Origin: Fortiea contorta PCC 7126
Lineage (GTDB): Bacteria > Cyanobacteriota > Cyanobacteriia > Cyanobacteriales > Nostocaceae
Reading direction: 5' to 3'
NCBI RefSeq assembly: GCF_000332295.1
Contig: NZ_KB235930.1
Location: 625,895 to 689,894, forward strand
Length of the DNA: 64,000 bases
Made by a program: the position numbers and the translations under genes. Position 1 is the stretch's first letter. Each line of letters starts with the position of its first letter. Shown here piece by piece: positions 62,508 through 64,000 of the stretch. Below the pieces are notes generated by a model that worked only from the letters and a program-made list of their open reading frames with translations, searched no databases and was not told the DNA's origin.

Positions 62508-62981
62508 TCATGCATTTACGTACTTATCAACCACCTTCGCTAAATCTGGTACTGCATCTTCTACGTATTGCTTGGCTGAACTCCGCAGTTTTTCATAAGT
62601 ACCTTTGACTATTTGGCGCTGCGAGTTGACAACTCTAGCATCAGTAACGCTGAGTAGGGCGTCTGCGGTGCGAGAGCGATTTGCTGCCAAATACCCAGAT
62701 GGGTCGCCTGTCTGCACACCCTCGTTCCAGATGGGATCTATGGCTGTCAAGGACTGTGGCAGAATCTGTTCTACAACATAGGCGATGTACCCTGGCTTAA
62801 TTCCTTTCAAAGCAGCAAAAGCAGTTCTCAAGGCAATACCGCTCAATCCTGACTTAGAAGCCAGCTGCGCTTCAATCATTTGGCAACAGTCGTCTATAAC
62901 TGCAGCTTTTTTTTCTGGATTCGATAGTCCGTTGCTCAGTCCCACTTCACTCCTCCTAAGTTTTGAAGTACCTATGGTCAA
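62508..62981 (-). CDS. DUF6918-like protein (157 aa)
   Basis: The soluble helical protein contains NPEKKAAVIDDCCQMIEAQL, SGLSGIALRTAFAALKGIKP, GYIAYVVEQILPQSLTAIDP and YEKLRSSAKQYVEDAVPDLA. This order (Asp-rich helix, KSGLSG, KPGxI, LPxxxxALDPxW, SLRxxAKKHV) matches the DUF6918 family, better known from actinobacteria. Function is unknown. The C-terminal half contains STxR-like repeats (TADALLSVTDARVVNSQRQI). Confidence 0.7.
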   Translation of the reverse strand: MTIGTSKLRRSEVGLSNGLSNPEKKAAVIDDCCQMIEAQLASKSGLSGIALRTAFAALKGIKPGYIAYVVEQILPQSLTAIDPIWNEGVQTGDPSGYLAANRSRTADALLSVTDARVVNSQRQIVKGTYEKLRSSAKQYVEDAVPDLAKVVDKYVNA

Positions 62982-63128
62982 TTCACTAATTTTCCTAACA
63001 AGTAGGAAATTACAGAAATGGTAACAGAGCTAGAGGTGGTTCATGTAGTTATTTTTACGTACTTACAAAAATTTAAGAGAAATATTAAATACTGGGACTA
63101 AGGGTTAGGGGCTAGGGAAAGACATTTT

Positions 63129-64000
63129 TTAGACTCCTGATTCTGAACTGGAGATCATAGCTTGAGGTTGATAGCAGATACCAGCTTGTTTAAATCTGTG
63201 TAAAGCTTCACCTAAGCGATCGCAATCTGCAATCAAACTGATCCGCACATAGCCTTCACCCGCCACCCCAAAGGCATTTCCTGGGGTAACGACAACGCCT
63301 GTTCGTTGCAAAACGTTCATGGCAAAATCTGTGGAACTCTGATCCACAGGGCATTTCACCCACAGATACATCGTAGCTTTAGTTTTGGGAACATCCCAAC
63401 CCAACTGACCTAAACCTTGAATGAGAAAATCGCGGCGGGTGCGGTAGCGCTGTTGTACTTCATGCAAATACACATCTGGAAGTTGCAAGGCGGTTTCGGC
63501 GGCGGTTTGCAGGGCGGCAAAAATACCGTAATCTAAGTTAGTTTTCAGGGTGCGTAAACCTTGAATCACACGGCAGTTCCCCACCACAAACCCCACACGC
63601 CAACCAGCCATGTTGTAGGTTTTGGATAAGGTATGAAACTCGACACCAATATCCTTAGCGCCGGGAATTTCTAACAAACTCGTGGGTTGATAACCATCAA
63701 AAGCTAACTCGGCGTAACACAAATCATGCACCAGCAAAATTTCATATTTGCGGGCGAAGGCGACAATTTCCGCAAAAAATTCGCGGGGGGCGGTGGCGGC
63801 GGTGGGATTGCTGGGATAATTGAAATAAAGGATTTTGGCTTTTTGAGCAACTTCCTCCGGAATGGCGGCTAAATCAATTAACCAGTCATTTTCTGGTTTG
63901 AGAATTAAGCTGTAGACTTGTCCGCCAGCGATTACCGGGCCGCGAAAATGGGCGGGGTAGGCTGGAGAAGGAACAAGCACCACATCGCCGGGGTTGATGT
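63129..64000 (-). CDS. Class I/II PLP-dependent aminotransferase, N-terminus outside window
   Basis: The frame runs off the right edge: it is open through INPGDVVLVPSPAYPAHFRG, so the N-terminal part lies beyond 64000 and the Met near 63983 is not the start. Visible are LYFNYPSNPTAATAP, the aspartate ILLVHDLCYAELAF, the PLP lysine FHTLSKTYNMAGWRVGF and GYVRISLIADCDRLG near the end. It is a diverged paralogue of the aminotransferase encoded at 40388-41593. The exact donor (aspartate, alanine, diaminopimelate) is open. Confidence 0.85.
   Translation of the reverse strand, partial: INPGDVVLVPSPAYPAHFRGPVIAGGQVYSLILKPENDWLIDLAAIPEEVAQKAKILYFNYPSNPTAATAPREFFAEIVAFARKYEILLVHDLCYAELAFDGYQPTSLLEIPGAKDIGVEFHTLSKTYNMAGWRVGFVVGNCRVIQGLRTLKTNLDYGIFAALQTAAETALQLPDVYLHEVQQRYRTRRDFLIQGLGQLGWDVPKTKATMYLWVKCPVDQSSTDFAMNVLQRTGVVVTPGNAFGVAGEGYVRISLIADCDRLGEALHRFKQAGICYQPQAMISSSESGV

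Overview
The window looks like a chromosomal segment of a filamentous, heterocyst-type cyanobacterium (Nostocales: Nostoc/Anabaena/Calothrix relatives). The reasons are: very frequent GCGATCGC-type (HIP1) octamers; a dark-operative protochlorophyllide reductase cluster in the order chlL - DUF5331 - chlN; Vipp1/PspA paralogues; menD/menB for phylloquinone; a CcbP-type calcium-binding protein; and many short tandemly repeated repetitive (STRR) sequences of 7-9 bp units, which are typical of these genomes. I see no rRNA, no convincing tRNA, no CRISPR array and no transposase gene. Genus or species cannot be fixed from what is visible.

Layout. 0-7 kb: a truncated Uma2 nuclease, a triple bacterial-PH/SHOCT protein, a small Cro/C1-type regulator with repeats upstream, an ABC-2 permease, a DedA protein, a hydrogenase-maturation-protease homologue and a methyltransferase. 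7-10.5 kb: chlN, DUF5331 and chlL on the minus strand. 11-13.5 kb: purQ and purS separated and flanked by large G-rich/C-rich repeat elements, then a Zur/Fur regulator and a beta-barrel protein. 15.5-23.4 kb: Hsp20, then a minus-strand uptake locus (TonB receptor, [2Fe-2S] protein, lipoprotein binding protein, FecCD permease, ATPase). A clear cobalamin riboswitch, a pair of mutually exclusive inverted repeats and a Fur/Zur-like box lie upstream of that locus, so vitamin B12 or corrinoid uptake is the best reading. 24-29.6 kb: a seven-repeat WD40 protein, an acyltransferase, an OmpR-type regulator, short-form hisG and an MIF homologue.

29.6-34.8 kb is a disturbed region. A histidine-kinase gene survives only as an N-terminal TM-PAS piece, itself interrupted by a 236-bp repeat insertion, and as a HATPase C-terminal scrap 4 kb away on the same strand. 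Between them lie an AT-rich 923-residue surface-type gene, a small secreted protein and a palindrome cluster. 34.8-46.9 kb: rlmN, a 59-residue zinc-ribbon protein, uvrC, small signalling genes, an aminotransferase, thioredoxin, the vipp1/pspA pair, a membrane protein, a DciA-like DUF721 protein and a Cys-rich small protein. 47-53.6 kb: menB, menD (with an in-frame repeat insertion), folB, a response regulator-PAS-GGDEF protein, a sugar acetyltransferase and CcbP. 53.8-64 kb: ribokinase, an alpha/beta hydrolase, a HugZ/PNPOx-like gene framed by 34-bp inverted repeats, an SDR-CIA30 fusion, an aromatic amino-acid permease, an aldolase-II protein, small unknowns, DUF6918 and a truncated aminotransferase.

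The most striking non-genic content is repetitive. Three copies of a fold-back element have (GTGTGGGAG)n left arms, a conserved core of about 45 nt and C-rich right arms. There are also several MITE-like inverted-repeat units, and repeat sequence has invaded coding regions (menD, the kinase remnant, the 3' end of the ribokinase gene).
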